A stretch of 64,000 nt of DNA from Ancylostoma caninum (Eukaryota > Nematoda > Chromadorea > Rhabditida > Ancylostomatidae), in NCBI GenBank assembly GCA_037903475.1, contig JBAJFG010000047.1:5432001-5496000 (forward strand), given 5' to 3'. The first letter of the stretch is position 1, and every line of letters starts with the position of its first letter. Both the position numbers and the translations under genes were made by a program. This document shows positions 44,865 to 55,855 of this stretch, one piece after another. Below the pieces are notes generated by a model, which was not told the origin of the DNA, did not search any database, and worked only from the letters and a program-made list of their open reading frames with translations.

Positions 44865-45235
44865 ATAATTGAGTTTACCCAAGGTGAATGCGTGAGCGCC
44901 CGTTATAAGCACCAGTAAATTTAGGGGCATCAACAATTTTACCCTGGGTAATCTTAATAATGCCTGTTGGCGTGAGGATTTAAAGATTTAGGACTTCTGG
45001 AGGGGCAAAATAAATCTATGTCAAACATTTGTACATCAAGCTGCCGATCTCACTAGCTTGCAGAGGATAAGATTAGGACAGGGTAATCCACTGAAGCAAG
45101 GAATTCTACGGCTGCATGCATCATTGAAGTTACCCGGTATAAACGTGTTAGCACTTCACTACCTTAATTTAACCATAGTTGACACAGACATCGATGGGTT
45201 TACCCTGGGTAATCCCGTTGATGCATCCAGCAGCT
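44865..45235. repeat. Two short-type GGGTAA repeat units
   Basis: Unit 1 (44865-44970): GCATAATTGAGTTTACCCAA to AATTTTACCCTGGGTAATC. Unit 2 (45110-45235): GCATCATTGAAGTTACCCGG to GGTTTACCCTGGGTAATCCC and TTGATGCATCC. Confidence 0.8.
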
Positions 45236-45534
45236 GGTTCATTCTTAAAACTCACTGGTGACAGGGGCATTTCGCGCGTACTAACACCTAATGCACACTC
45301 GGCACTCGTCTCTTTGTATTTCTTGGATATGTGCTCAACCGGTTGTTCACGCAGTGTCATGTCGTACATCTCACGTGCTTAATTGTTGTACTGAAATGTA
45401 AACGAAAGGACAAGATAAGCCTACAATAGTACATCGAGTTCCGATTTTATCGATTTCTAAAGGGTGATACATAATACAGCATGACGTAGTATGCATAATA
45501 CATTTACTCTCGCTATGTTACGCTGTACTATATT
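45236..45534. other. No recognisable feature
   Basis: Unique-looking sequence without supported features. Confidence 0.35.
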
Positions 45535-45826
45535 AAATTATAAAGTGGTGGGCGTCGATTAGTCCCCTTCATTATGCACCGTACATCCAACTTCATTTCA
45601 AAGTCATTCATGGTTCTGAAGCTGTACGTAGCGTTTAAAGTGACTTGCCAAGGGGAGACGAAGAGACGGGGGGGGGGACTGGAGAAGGCATTCAGTTTAT
45701 TAATAATCATCAGTTCCTCCTATCCGAGGCTGAGGGGATAGAGGGCTTGGCGAGAAGCGAACCATCGACACCGTGCGTGGAAGTGGCGCCTCTTGCCATT
45801 GCGCTATATTCAACTCTATCATGTTA
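45535..45826 (-). mobile_element. Candidate tRNA-derived SINE
   Basis: The minus strand opens with a tRNA-like head. TATAGCGCAATGGCAAGAGG resembles an A box, with a GCGC/GCGC D-stem, and the next bases can form an anticodon-like arm around CCACGCA. GATGGTTCGCTTCTCG resembles a B box about 35 bp on. The T-stem does not pair well, so this is not an intact tRNA. A unique body of about 200 bp follows, including a 9-10 bp C-run, and the end near 45535 is AT-rich (TTTATAATTTAATATAG). Internal RNA polymerase III promoter boxes are the family hallmark. The plus-strand ORF across this region is an artefact. Confidence 0.4.
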
Positions 45827-47176
45827 TCTTACTATAAAGTTACGCACTATTCCTGCAATGTAATACAATATAATTTTACTGTTCTACGTGATATATACTA
45901 TCCACACTTATTACTATATCGAGCGGTGACGTGGCAGGGGACGGGGTGGGGTTAGGATAGGGGGGGGCGTGGCCAAGGGCTTCATTCTGGCAATATCTAA
46001 TGGGCAAAATCGACAGTAAAGTATGACAATTAAGTAAGTTATCAAGAGGATTGAGGAATTGTTAAAATATGCATAATAACGGCGGGGCTGGGGAATTTGG
46101 GCAATAGGCATGGGATTTCAACAATTTTCTCATTGTTTTTTGAAATACTACCATGGCAAAAAAAAAATTTCAAAGTGCTGCCATGACATAAAAAAGCCAA
46201 ATAATTTTATTACTGCACTAAAGGTTATTTGTAAAAAGCGCATTGCTTTCTGCAGATTGGACACTACCATAAAATATTGTTAGAGCTGATTCGATAACTC
46301 TGGGTAACCTTTTAGAGCTGATTCGATACCTCTGGGTAACCTTAAGTGCAACAATCTCGTTCTCCTCTTTTTCTGGAAAGCCTTCAATCTGGAAAATCCT
46401 TTCAGAGACTTTCTCGCAGCAAGTCTCTCTTAAGCAGCGTCCTATTGAAAAAAAGGGAGAGGAAAACTCGTCCACCTGACCAAAGGGAACCCGTGCCAAC
46501 TAATTTTTTAAACGAGTTTTTACTAGCTTTCGAAACCTTTCAACAATCCCTGGTACGACTACGTACGAGGCATTCACTGTATGTGTAGATGCGAGAAAAC
46601 TAATTTATCGCCCGTGGCCGGCTACTGCATTATGAGGACACGCACTTTTGCGGACTTTCTTAAGCGTGCCACGTGATGTCATAGTATAATGTCCTCTTAG
46701 GACACCTTTTTGTCGTTGTTGATGTTTGAACATCTCAATTTCCAAGTATTGGATTAGCTTTGTTCTTGGCACGGTGACAACTGCAAAGGAAATGAATTCC
46801 TTTGCACTTTTGCTGGGATATTTTTAGTGGGATATTTTTAGTCCCGAAAATCCCTTTGCTATTATTTTTGAAGCCCAACGGCTCCACTTCTGTTACTTGT
46901 CATTCTTTCCATTTTTCACTGGTCATGTTTTTTTTCCTTTGTTCATTAATTTGCACGTGAGGTGCACATGCATTGCATTTTCGCAAGCCATATGAATGAG
47001 AGAATGAGAAATTGTTGGCTTTTCCAACTCGACGCCCACTGCTTCCAGGCGTTGACGCGGATTTATTGTATACAATTGCGACGTCAATTTTTGATGTCAT
47101 TCAACGTGGTGGAGGCTTAATATGTGGGTTTCCATTCCCTGTAAAATAACATAGCAGAAAAACTGCTTCTCCACTT
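45827..47176. other. No gene; small tandem duplications
   Basis: A 32 bp direct duplication at 46281-46344 (GAGCTGATTCGATA, then CTCTGGGTAACCTT) and a doubled GGGATATTTTTAGT at 46815-46844. A G-rich tract at 45945-45965. No coding region supported. Confidence 0.5.
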
Positions 47177-47590
47177 TTGCATGCTCCGCCCACGTCGTCG
47201 AGTTGGCTGAATGTGTTGTGCAAGCATTTGGAGGACATTCGCGCATTGAAACTGATGCTTTGTGAGAAAGTTCTCGAAATCGTGAGCAGTTCGCTTATGC
47301 AACGAACAATCACATTGCCAGGAGTGGGCGGTTCTTTTGCGCACAAGCCAATCACATTGCTGGGAGTGGGCGGTCCTTTCGTGCACCAACCAACCACATG
47401 GCCAGGAGTGGGCGGTCCCCTAGTGCATCAGCTAGTCACATTGCTGGGAGTGGGCCGTCCCTTTGCGCACCCACCAATCACGTGGCTTGAATTGGGCGGC
47501 ACTTTTGCGCACCAGCAATCACATGTTCGCAGGCCGGCGTGGATTGGGATGGAACTGAGCATTGGTACCGTGATTGAAATGAAGCCATGA
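47177..47590 (+). CDS. 137-codon ORF containing five 14-residue repeats (doubtful gene)
   Basis: The ORF spans the 42 bp tandem repeat. Because 42 is a multiple of three, the repeat translates to 14-residue units of the form ITLPGVGGSFAHKP, ITLLGVGGPFVHQP, TTWPGVGGPLVHQL. Upstream residues (LCKHLEDIRALKLMLCEKVL) look helix-like. The open frame may simply follow from the repeat length. The repeat carries promoter-like motifs, and no splice signals were seen. I give more weight to a regulatory or neutral minisatellite than to a protein. Confidence 0.22.
   Translation: MHAPPTSSSWLNVLCKHLEDIRALKLMLCEKVLEIVSSSLMQRTITLPGVGGSFAHKPITLLGVGGPFVHQPTTWPGVGGPLVHQLVTLLGVGRPFAHPPITWLELGGTFAHQQSHVRRPAWIGMELSIGTVIEMKP
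47266..47278 (+). promoter_or_regulatory. Perfect heat-shock element (GAAnnTTCnnGAA)
   Basis: GAAAGTTCTCGAA is three inverted nGAAn pentamers, the consensus for the trimeric heat-shock factor HSF-1. It lies 28 bp before the 42 bp tandem repeat. Binding is inferred from the motif only; 13-mers of this degeneracy also occur by chance. Confidence 0.45.
47307..47525. repeat. 42 bp tandem repeat, five units plus a partial sixth
   Basis: Units start at 47307, 47349, 47391, 47433, 47475 (41 bp) and 47516 (partial). Consensus pieces are CAATCACATTGCTGGGAGTG, GGCGGTCC and TTTGCGCACCA. GGGCGG is present in four of five units and CCAAT in two. GAGTGGGCGG is also a conserved piece of the family P MITE arms. 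Confidence 0.9.
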
Positions 47591-48564
47591 TTTAAATTTT
47601 TCTAACAGAATATTTTCGAGTTACATGAATTTTCTTCATAGTTGAAGAAAATTATGTATCTGAATTATTTACTACTATCATTACTCATTCTGCTTTGTAT
47701 TCCTCCATGAGTTCCCAGGAAGTAAGCTCAGAAGAACTTCTGTTAGTGTCTGAAATAGCTTACATTAGGATTATTAGTTTAAGCCTGAACCCTTTCACAT
47801 TCTATGAGCTGCTATAATGCCCGAAAAAGAGCTATCGAGATTTTTGCTCGTTTCCCTTTCCCAGGAAATGTTTCTTGCAAGGATTTTCTCGCAGAGGAAG
47901 GACAATCCTAGCTAATATCTTTTCACCAATCCAATAAAACGTGATGCCTGTGAAATTTTGCACTTTCTGATGATGCTAGGCACCCCGAATTGCATGGAAA
48001 ATCCAGTAAATGGAGATTACATGGAAAAGAATGAAACCCTGATGACAGGGGCTCATTTTTTCATTTCTTTGTAATGTTTATTTTGCTCAAACCCTCATGT
48101 GCTCATAAACAAGCAATTAATGCTGTGTAAAGTGCATCTCGTAATGATATTGACGGTCTTGTGTAAATCTGGTCGATTTCCGCAATTGCACCGATGTTTA
48201 CCCTTCCCCTATGCATCGGTGAATGTGTGTGTGCTCGCTCGCGTGTGAGGCTTCCAAAGAATCCACATAAAAACGGGCACACGCTTCTCTCAGATATTAT
48301 CACGTCATTCGAGGAAAGCACCTAAGATGAAAGAGGGCTTCATCGTCCCATGTCTATGCAAATTTTTCGTCTTTCACGCTTTTTGTTGATTAGGCGTCGC
48401 CTGCGGACCAGCAGAGATCGCTTGATTCCTGGATTAAATTCCATGGTATCGTAAAGGCTGCTATGGTCCCTTTGGAATAGTTTAAAGTGGAAAAAAGCAT
48501 GCAATTCCTGTGCAATTCCCCTATGTCTCGTGGTTATTCCCTGGTCTGGCGTCAAATCATGCTA
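47591..48564. other. No recognisable feature
   Basis: Unique-looking sequence. Minus ORFs of about 70 codons are unassigned. Confidence 0.35.
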
Positions 48565-48815
48565 AATTACCCAGGGTGAACCTGTTAACACACCTCAAAT
48601 TTACCCGTCGTCAATACAGGCGTGAACACGTTGACCTTTTGTAATCGCAATGATACATCCAGGCTCCGGATGCTTTTCTAAAATTACCCGCATTAGCGTC
48701 CACAAATTTACCCTGCCGCTGATACCTACCCATCAACCCATGCGTGGCGTTGTCCAGTTGCTACCCTTGGGTATGAGATTACCCATCCATCCAGTGATGT
48801 ATCCGGGCAATGATC
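48565..48815. repeat. Two GGGTAA repeat units
   Basis: Unit 1 (about 48565-48663): AAATTACCCAGGGTGAACCT ... GTTGACCTTTTGTAATCGCA ATGATACATCC. Unit 2 (48670-48815): AAATTACCCGCATTAGCG ... CAGTTGCTACCCTTGGGTAT, GAGATTACCCATCC, TGATGTATCCGGGC. Confidence 0.75.
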
Positions 48816-50601
48816 TAGCTTCTGGTGGTGGAGAGTCCATTTTCTCATGAAAAAAGAAGATAGTAACAATAACAGCAGAGAAAATACATAATAGGAACGT
48901 AGAAGGCATGAGGAGAAGGGTGAAATGAGAAAAAAAGCAAAAGTAGACATCAAAATGATGAAAAACATTAGAAAACCACGCCACTAGCTTTTCAAGGAGT
49001 CGCGTTGCGTGGCGCGCGCGGTCGGTCCGCAAAGAGCACTGCTCCGTCGACTCTCGCGTTTTCAGCCAGACACGTGGTAGTTGGTAACACTCTTACCCAT
49101 TTGACTGTCAAAATGTCATCTTGCATTGTTTACACCAACAAATATGGAAAATTGGTGAAACTGCACGGCAACTCGTAGTATGTATAAAAGAACATCTTGA
49201 GCAGAAATCAAGTTCTCTCTTGCACTCCATTTGTTTCTTACCGGAATCTCATTGATTCTAGTGTCCAAACCACAATTTCTGCACAGAAAACTGGAATTTT
49301 CGCACGAAAGACGGAGAATTTTGGACCCTAAAAATTTCCAGGAATAGCTTCAACTGGTTTAATTCTTGAATATTGTTTAGATTTGTCCTTTCAAACAAAA
49401 TTCCGAGGCAGGCATTCAGTTCCCCACCCCGAATCTGCCGTGTATTCTCCTATTTGAAAACATTCAATATTGTGAACAGGTATTTGCAATAGTGGACAAG
49501 GATTTATCCGAGAAAAAAACCCAGAACAGAAATATCCGACACTAATTATGTTTATCATTTTATTTTTAATCTGCTAGAATGTTCGATTACTAATGAAATT
49601 CGCGGGCGTTAATCCTGGACGGACTATTTATTTTACAAAATCAATGAAATTTTCTAAACTTCATAGAATGTTCGCGAGTGGGAAGGATGGGAGTTGTGGC
49701 CTGCTGATGTTGATCTTAATGGTCTATTATATTGATTATTTGTTCTCGAAAATAGGGAAATTTCTATCGACAGGTTCCTAACCAAATATTGGGAAGTTCA
49801 AGGCAAATTAGTGGTCCTCCAGTAGAGCTTACGTGGTGTTTCCTCATGGTCTAAGTAGATCGGTAATACGTGGGCTAATTACAGGACACAATATGGGAAA
49901 CCCATAGGGGCAAAACTCTCTTTATCTTCGTCTTTATTGAGATGTGTATCACGTACACGTGTGAACAGTAAGATGAAGCATAATAACAGCCAGGGAAACA
50001 ACAAAGTGTGAACCCCCGGATAACTGAACATGACATTGGAAAAATTCACTCATAGAATGATAAAACAGAGGTTTAAAGAAGAAAACGAAAACAAAACAAA
50101 CAAAAACACAAGAAAACAATGGGAAGATGTAGGGAGACGATGAGAGCACTACGGAGAAAATTGGATGAACACCACAGTGCACCCAAGAACCATTCCTCCT
50201 ATTTGTCGGAAAGATTTTCACGGCATCGCACCTTGAAACACACAACCAAACGCGCTTCAGCTTTCAAAGTAACCGTCCTTCCCGATATCTAATGTAAACT
50301 CTGGAAAGAAAAAGACATGGAGACGGTTGAAAAAAAAGGTATAGCCCGGAAATCAAAAACAGAAAGTTGCTGGAGGTTGTGGGGTTGATTGCTTGATCTG
50401 CAGTATAAGCCCCTGTCCCCATCTTCAAGCTTTTTCGCGGTACTCCCATTTCGTACATAATGACGTAGGGGTGAGGTTGTCGAATGTTGCTCATGTTAGG
50501 ATGTCATCACGTGTCAGCTATGTTATCGAACGTAGCTGACATCCACTACTGGTTCCGAAGTCGAAAGACTTGTCAATTACCAGCCATTTGGTATTGTGGT
50601 T
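48816..50601. other. No gene seen
   Basis: An A-rich tract at 50080-50120. ORFs of up to 99 codons are unassigned. Nothing else supported. Confidence 0.4.
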
Positions 50602-50669
50602 ATTTTTTGCATGTTTGTTAGCTTACGACGAGAAGTATTTTTGCATGTTTGTTAGCTTACGACGAGAAG
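50602..50669. repeat. 34 bp direct duplication
   Basis: Two consecutive copies of TTTTTGCATGTTTGTTAGCT followed by TACGACGAGAAG, nearly identical, so recent. Confidence 0.9.
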
Positions 50670-50879
50670 GCAATTTTTTTGGTAACATTTAGGTTCGAGG
50701 CAGGCATTGAGCTAACCAGTAAATCTTCGAAGAATAAGGGTCTTCAGCATATATACGAAGCAAATAAAACAGAAGTTGGTAGTCTTAGGGATCCTAGTGG
50801 ATCAATGGTCACGGCCGTGAGCTACAAGTCTTTTGGATTTGTTGGACGCCATTTCTAGCACATTACTTTGAAGTAGCAA

Positions 50880-50925
50880 TTTTATTTATTTTCATTTATT
50901 TTTATTTTTAATACACCAGAAAGGT
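50880..50925 (-). mobile_element. LINE/SINE 3' end, minus strand, copy C
   Basis: A TTTATTTATTTTCATTTATT run adjoins AATACACCAGAAAGGTGTGC, a hairpin (ACACC/GGTGT) as at 3719. The first 30 bases above the hairpin (CCCATATGGCAGG) also resemble the 3736 copy. Confidence 0.4.
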
Positions 50926-51210
50926 GTGCCCATATGGCAGGTGTTAGTAACAGAATAGTGGCCAGTAAGTCCACATGAAAGAAATTAAACTATTGAACGG
51001 AAGTAGATTTTAGGAACAATAAAAACACACAAAGAACTCATTATAAAAGAAAATGAAAACATGAATAAGGCCAGTCTTGAAACCCGCTTTTTTTTAATGT
51101 ATAGCACCTTGTAGAACGTATGGATGAGACAGGGACAGTGTCATTGTTTGCTATTGAAATGTGGCGAACTGAATTGAGAACTTATGAACTCAACTGAATT
51201 TCTTATCAAC

Positions 51211-52200
51211 CTAATGTATCAACCTTGAAGTCGATCCAGCACAGTAATATAGAGGAATGTTCAACAACTTGTGAGAGTTTTGCTGCATTTTAGAATTCTG
51301 GATTAATCCTTGTTGCTCAGCAACATTAGAAAACAATGCCCTGAAGCTATCGCCCCAAACATTCTCACTTGGGAACCAATCATCTTCTAAAATTCTCCGC
51401 ACATGAATCGTTACAAATTCAGCACCCCTCCCCCCTCCCCGCCTCCCCGAAGGGTGGTGTGCTTGCTTTGTCTGGCTTTGAGTTGAACTCTTTTTAGGGC
51501 AGATAAAAATGTGTTGAGGTTTAGTGAATAAAACGCAAGTAGAACTGTATCAGACATCCTCATGACAAGCGCTAATCCAGTGTTTAGACCGTGCCATGTG
51601 GTACGTTGCTGTACACGATTGTTCATTAAAGCACTAATCTGTTTCATATTCCTATTTAGACGTCTGACGGTCTCAATGGCCTTGCCTAGAGATATAGTAG
51701 TAAGTCTCATGGACTTTAAGGTTCCAGGAAACGTGTCCATTCCATTACGCAACTATTGGAATTTTCCAATCATCAACCGTGATTTAATGGATGTTCCTAA
51801 TGTGCGTAGACATTCCATTGTACCATAGCTGTCACGATTATGCATGACATGTGAGGCCGTCATAGCATAACATGCCATGGAATTGCTTCCTACAAAACCT
51901 TGTTCTGATGTGATAAGCTAAAAAACAACAATGGATCTCGCCAATCAGACACATCCACCAAGAAATTGAGATCACCCGTGACCAGTGGCGATCGAGGTGG
52001 TGGAATAATCGATCAGCTGATGGCAACCATAACTGTGCTTGCACTGAAAATGCGTCAGGTAAGCCCACTGGATATGATCATGAAAACCATCAATTTGAAC
52101 CATGACCAAAATGTCCTCTGGAGGGTTCTCACCTGTCGCCTCTATGCTGTACCTTTCGCACTCGGTACGATAACCTCTCATTTCTTCCGTTCTCATCGTT
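51211..52200 (-). pseudogene. Degenerate coding-like region of unknown family
   Basis: Minus-strand frames of 63, 113, 76 and 74 codons follow one another with protein-like composition: SIEATGENPPEDILVMVQID (52196 side), FRKQFHGMLCYDG-like Cys-rich text, ISLGKAIETVRRLNRNMKQI and SFRALFSNVAEQQGLIQNSK (51300 side). The frames change with stops between them, so a single gene would be broken. A weakly similar stretch (FRAAFAQRLRINSEMQ) lies at about 54390-54440. No domain could be named; a retroelement ORF is one possibility. The signal could also be chance. Confidence 0.2.
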
Positions 52201-52267
52201 TTACTTCAATTCCAAGCCCGGCTTCTCATCGAACCCGCTCCTAGTCTGTGAACTGCTAATTTATGTA

Positions 52268-52536
52268 CAGTGGACATCAATGGCTTTGGCCCATCCGCGG
52301 CCTCGAGAAGGACGCCGCGCAACCGCACCGCGCGCGCTATGGCCGATGCCTCCTACCGCTCTTATGCTACCCCTAGCAGTTTTTCTACCTGTTTTAAGGA
52401 TTTTCGACCGAATCGGGAAGAAATGGCCTAGAAATTGCATCGCGGCAGCAAAGGACAGTGATTCCGGTGCGCGCGGCGCGGTTGTGCGGCGTCCTACTCG
52501 AGGACGTGGATGGGCCACCGTCATTGACGTCCACTG
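52268..52536. mobile_element. CAGTG/TA-type MITE, family C, complete
   Basis: A 269 bp element flanked by TA (52266-52267, 52537-52538). The left arm CAGTGGACATCAATGGC, GCCTCGAGAAGGACGCCGCG and GCACCGCGCGCGC is mirrored by GCGCGCGGCGCGGTTGTGCG, CGTCCTACTCGAGGACG and TTGACGTCCACTG. The CAGTG start and TA target fit Tc1/mariner mobilisation. No coding capacity; the overlapping ORFs on both strands arise from the palindrome. Confidence 0.88.
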
Positions 52537-54803
52537 TAGAAGTAAAGGACCTCGCAGTTTCGTCACTATATTTGATTACAGCCCTCATTCATTCATATTC
52601 TAGGTAATAAAGCCCAATTTGTCTCTCGTATAAAGCTGGAAGATAACAATCAGTAAACTGTAGCTTGACTCGAAGTTTTGCGCTCTGAGTTGAGAAAAAA
52701 ACGGTAAAACAATGAATGAAGCGTATCTCGAATGTGAAACAAACATAAAGAATGACGACCTACTTGCGAAGAAACAGCGTTCAAAAATCAAGCATCAACC
52801 CAGCAGTCTGCACTATCGCGACGCGCCAGTTTACGCAGGCTTCAGCACTTTTAACCAAATATGCAGCACGTGGGGGTCTCCTTTCGTGGTGGGACCCATA
52901 GACGCGTGAAGGAACAATTGGTTCCTTTGAACCGCGATTTCAGTGTGTTTCGCGGAATTTCATCATTGAATAAGTTCGAGTTCGAGTCGTGGATTTTGCA
53001 ACGAGTACCTTGTTCGAGAAGTGGAAGTTATGTGGAAAATTTCGCGAAGTTTTACCGATTTTACACGATGTAGCTAGGATAAGAAGTGAGATTTTTCGCT
53101 GTTGCTTTTGGGACTTAACTATACTGACAGTGAGACTTCCTAGGTGCCCTCATCACCTGCACCCATTTCACACCTTTCTTATCATTGTGAACAGAACCAT
53201 TATGTACAAATATCATTTACATAAAGACTACAACAACGTGAAACATACGATAGAGAAAATCTCCATCCAATAATTAAAATTCACTAAAATTTTCACGCCT
53301 ACACAAAAACACCTTCCATCGCTGATTTGTTCATGCATGCAACAACATTGCTACCTAGTGCCACTCATTTCTTTTGCTATTCTTATATGCTGTGGTCGCT
53401 ATTCTACACTACTATATAATGAACTTTGCATATATTTTTAAATTTGGTGACTATATGTACATATATAGTATATATTGTGTGTTGTATAGCACACACTGAG
53501 CAGTGCTGACCTCAATTGTCGCCGATGTTGTCACGACACAGACCGCTAATGGGAGACTGTACTTCCAATGGTCGTTATATGTGCAGTATCTTAACAAACC
53601 GCCTAGATCAAAATCTGCAAAGATTCTGATACAAAGCGAGCTCTTGTGTAATTGCAATACACTCATCTTTTCTATTCATTTTTGGACACTTGGCGGCAAT
53701 CCAACACGCTTCCAATGTTTTACGCGCTATGATCTCGGGCTCTGACGACAGGATCGTGACTCCAATTTCAATGACAGAGTTCATATAGGAATGAAGAAGG
53801 ACAACAAACGGTAAATTCTTACTTCCACGCTACACAAGGGTAGGTTCTCTTCGCCGTACTGACGAGTTCCCGGGCGGACCTAATTCTTAAACCTATTTAT
53901 CCATATATGGTAAGGGAACGAAACGGGCAAATAGGCAACATTCCTGTATGAATTATACCTCTTTTTTATAACGAAACCTCTCCAAGGCATTAATAGTTTC
54001 ATCATGCTCCATCGCCCCATTTTTTCGGCTTGGATTTAGCTGATCTCATAGCAACATCCTTATTTTTCACTCATAGTAGTGCCTAATGCTGTTACTGCAG
54101 CTCCTTCCTTCCCTGTTGTTTATGCAACTAGGAAGGCTGCTTTTGCTACATATCCACATAACGACTTCACTCCGAATGCCTTCTACAATCCAGGAATTAT
54201 GGACGCTTGAGGGGAAAGCAATGCCAGCAAAAACGACAACTCGGTTGTGATTCCATTGCGGCGGTGTGTTCCCTGCTTCAACGCAGTGCTTATGCTTGCT
54301 CTTTAGTGGATTGACTATCTCCTGGAAGAATAATGGATTTTCTTGCATGAGAATCCATGACGACTCTAAGGACAGCTAGCTGCATTTCAGAGTTAATTCT
54401 GAGCCGCTGCGCAAATGCAGCTCTGAAAATAGCCAGTGAATGGGATTGAATGAGGGGGTTTTCCCGGAGTTCTTTCAGGGTTGCTCAAACGGAAAGCCTC
54501 GGTGCTATATATGGCTCTTCGCTACGTAAGGTAAACAAAAACGAATAAGCACATTTTCCTAGAATAACCACCTTGTTACGCGTTGATTGAAAATATGGAA
54601 ACTCTTTCAGGAGAAAAGTACAAAAGATCAAAGATTCTACGTCAATATTGTGGGTTCATCATACATTTTTGAGTGCTTTTTTTTATAAGGAAATACATTG
54701 AAAATGGCAGGAAAAATAGTGAAATCTGGGCGCTTTAATTTTTTTTTCGTATACGTTCAAATTTACCTTGAGTTCTAACTTGTACAATACCTTGTGATAG
54801 ATA
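52537..54803. other. No assigned gene
   Basis: CGACGCGCCAGTTTACG at 52817 is a dispersed repeat end. Minus ORF 54067-54348 (GNTPPQWNHNRVVVFAGIAF) has protein-like text but no recognised family or splice sites. Nothing else supported. Confidence 0.35.
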
Positions 54804-55059
54804 CAGTGAGTGTCGATGAAGGCCGGAACTCAGGAAGCACGTGGCATAGCCGCGTCGCTCGCGCTGGAATCGTTACTCTGACATTAAATCAGGGTTCTAT
54901 TGATAGTTTTCCACCCTAATTGGTGTTAACTATCAAGAAAAATGACTAACAATCAGGAAAACCATGATGGTCGCCATCACGGCGAAAATTCCAGCACGAG
55001 CGTCGCGGTCGCGCTGCGTGCTTCCCGGGTACGCGAAGAACATATCTCGACGCTCACTG
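54804..55059. mobile_element. CAGTG/TA-type MITE, divergent relative of family C
   Basis: A 256 bp element flanked by TA (54802-54803, 55060-55061). Left CAGTGAGTGTCGATGAAGGC and GCCGCGTCGCTCGCGCTGGA; right CCAGCACGAGCGTCGCGGTC, GTGCTTCCCGGGTACGC and TCTCGACGCTCACTG. Same length class, ends and GC-rich inner arm as the 52268 element, but the sequence differs. Confidence 0.85.
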
Positions 55060-55469
55060 TATTTATTTTTACTATTATTATAGAACATGATATCATAGTT
55101 TGAGTGCACCTTCCTGTAGAAACAAAGCCGCACGATGGGAAAAAGAACTTCTTTTTGGTTTTTCCTATTTCTTTCCTTGTTTCTATACCTCTTTCCGGAA
55201 ATCTTCCTATATCTTTTTTCTTTTTACAGAACAAAAATTTCCGCCTCGAACTTTCTAAGAGTTTTTTTTTTCAATTTCCATTTGTAAACATTAAAACGTT
55301 CACACAATCTTGAAATTATTCTGGGAACAGTAATCATTTCATCAAACGCTGACATGGACTTGAAAGAACTAGTTTCGTTCCGGAGTTGGCTGGAAATCCT
55401 TGGGATCTTTTCACTTTCCCAGCCCCTTCAGTCATTCCATTATCAATCTCTCTCTCTTTCTCTTTTCAG
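55060..55469. other. No recognisable feature
   Basis: T-rich tracts (55140-55285). Nothing coding supported. Confidence 0.35.
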
Positions 55470-55529
55470 CGCTCCCTTTGCACTTTTTCCTCTGTTTTCG
55501 GTTTCGCTTTCGTACGAGACACCTCCATC
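55470..55529 (+). other. Possible 60 nt internal exon
   Basis: Bounded by the strong acceptor TTTCTCTTTTCAG (ending 55469) and a donor ATC|GTAAGG (55530). All three frames are open; frame 1 reads RSLCTFSSVFGFAFVRDTSI. It could be a leader exon for the ORF starting at 55856. No protein similarity. Confidence 0.22.
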
Positions 55530-55855
55530 GTAAGGGAATTCCCCCGGATACCACACCTACTACCCTCCTTGAATGCATTAATGACGTCATAGCTTCCGGA
55601 AACCCTTGGAAATCGTATTCTTATGTAGCTAACTACTGATGGAGCTGCTTTGAATACAACTCAGACGAGCAATTTCGTAGGAGAATACGAATGACGTCAT
55701 TTGTCCATGCTTCTCCAGGAATTCCATTAAAACGCTGTGCAATCTGTGTTTAATTCTAGTAATTCCCGACGTGTCTTCCTCTTGGAGATTGATGTGCACC
55801 TATCGTGGAGTGTCCATCGTCGCTCCATAAATCGAGCATAGGGAAATTTCCCCAA

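Noticed and set aside
47307..47525. CRISPR-like regular repeats
   Set aside because: The 42 bp units are directly tandem with no spacers, vary between units, and the genome is eukaryotic.
52261..52603. Overlapping 101- and 107-codon ORFs on opposite strands
   Set aside because: They are translations of the palindromic MITE, whose two strands have nearly the same sequence.
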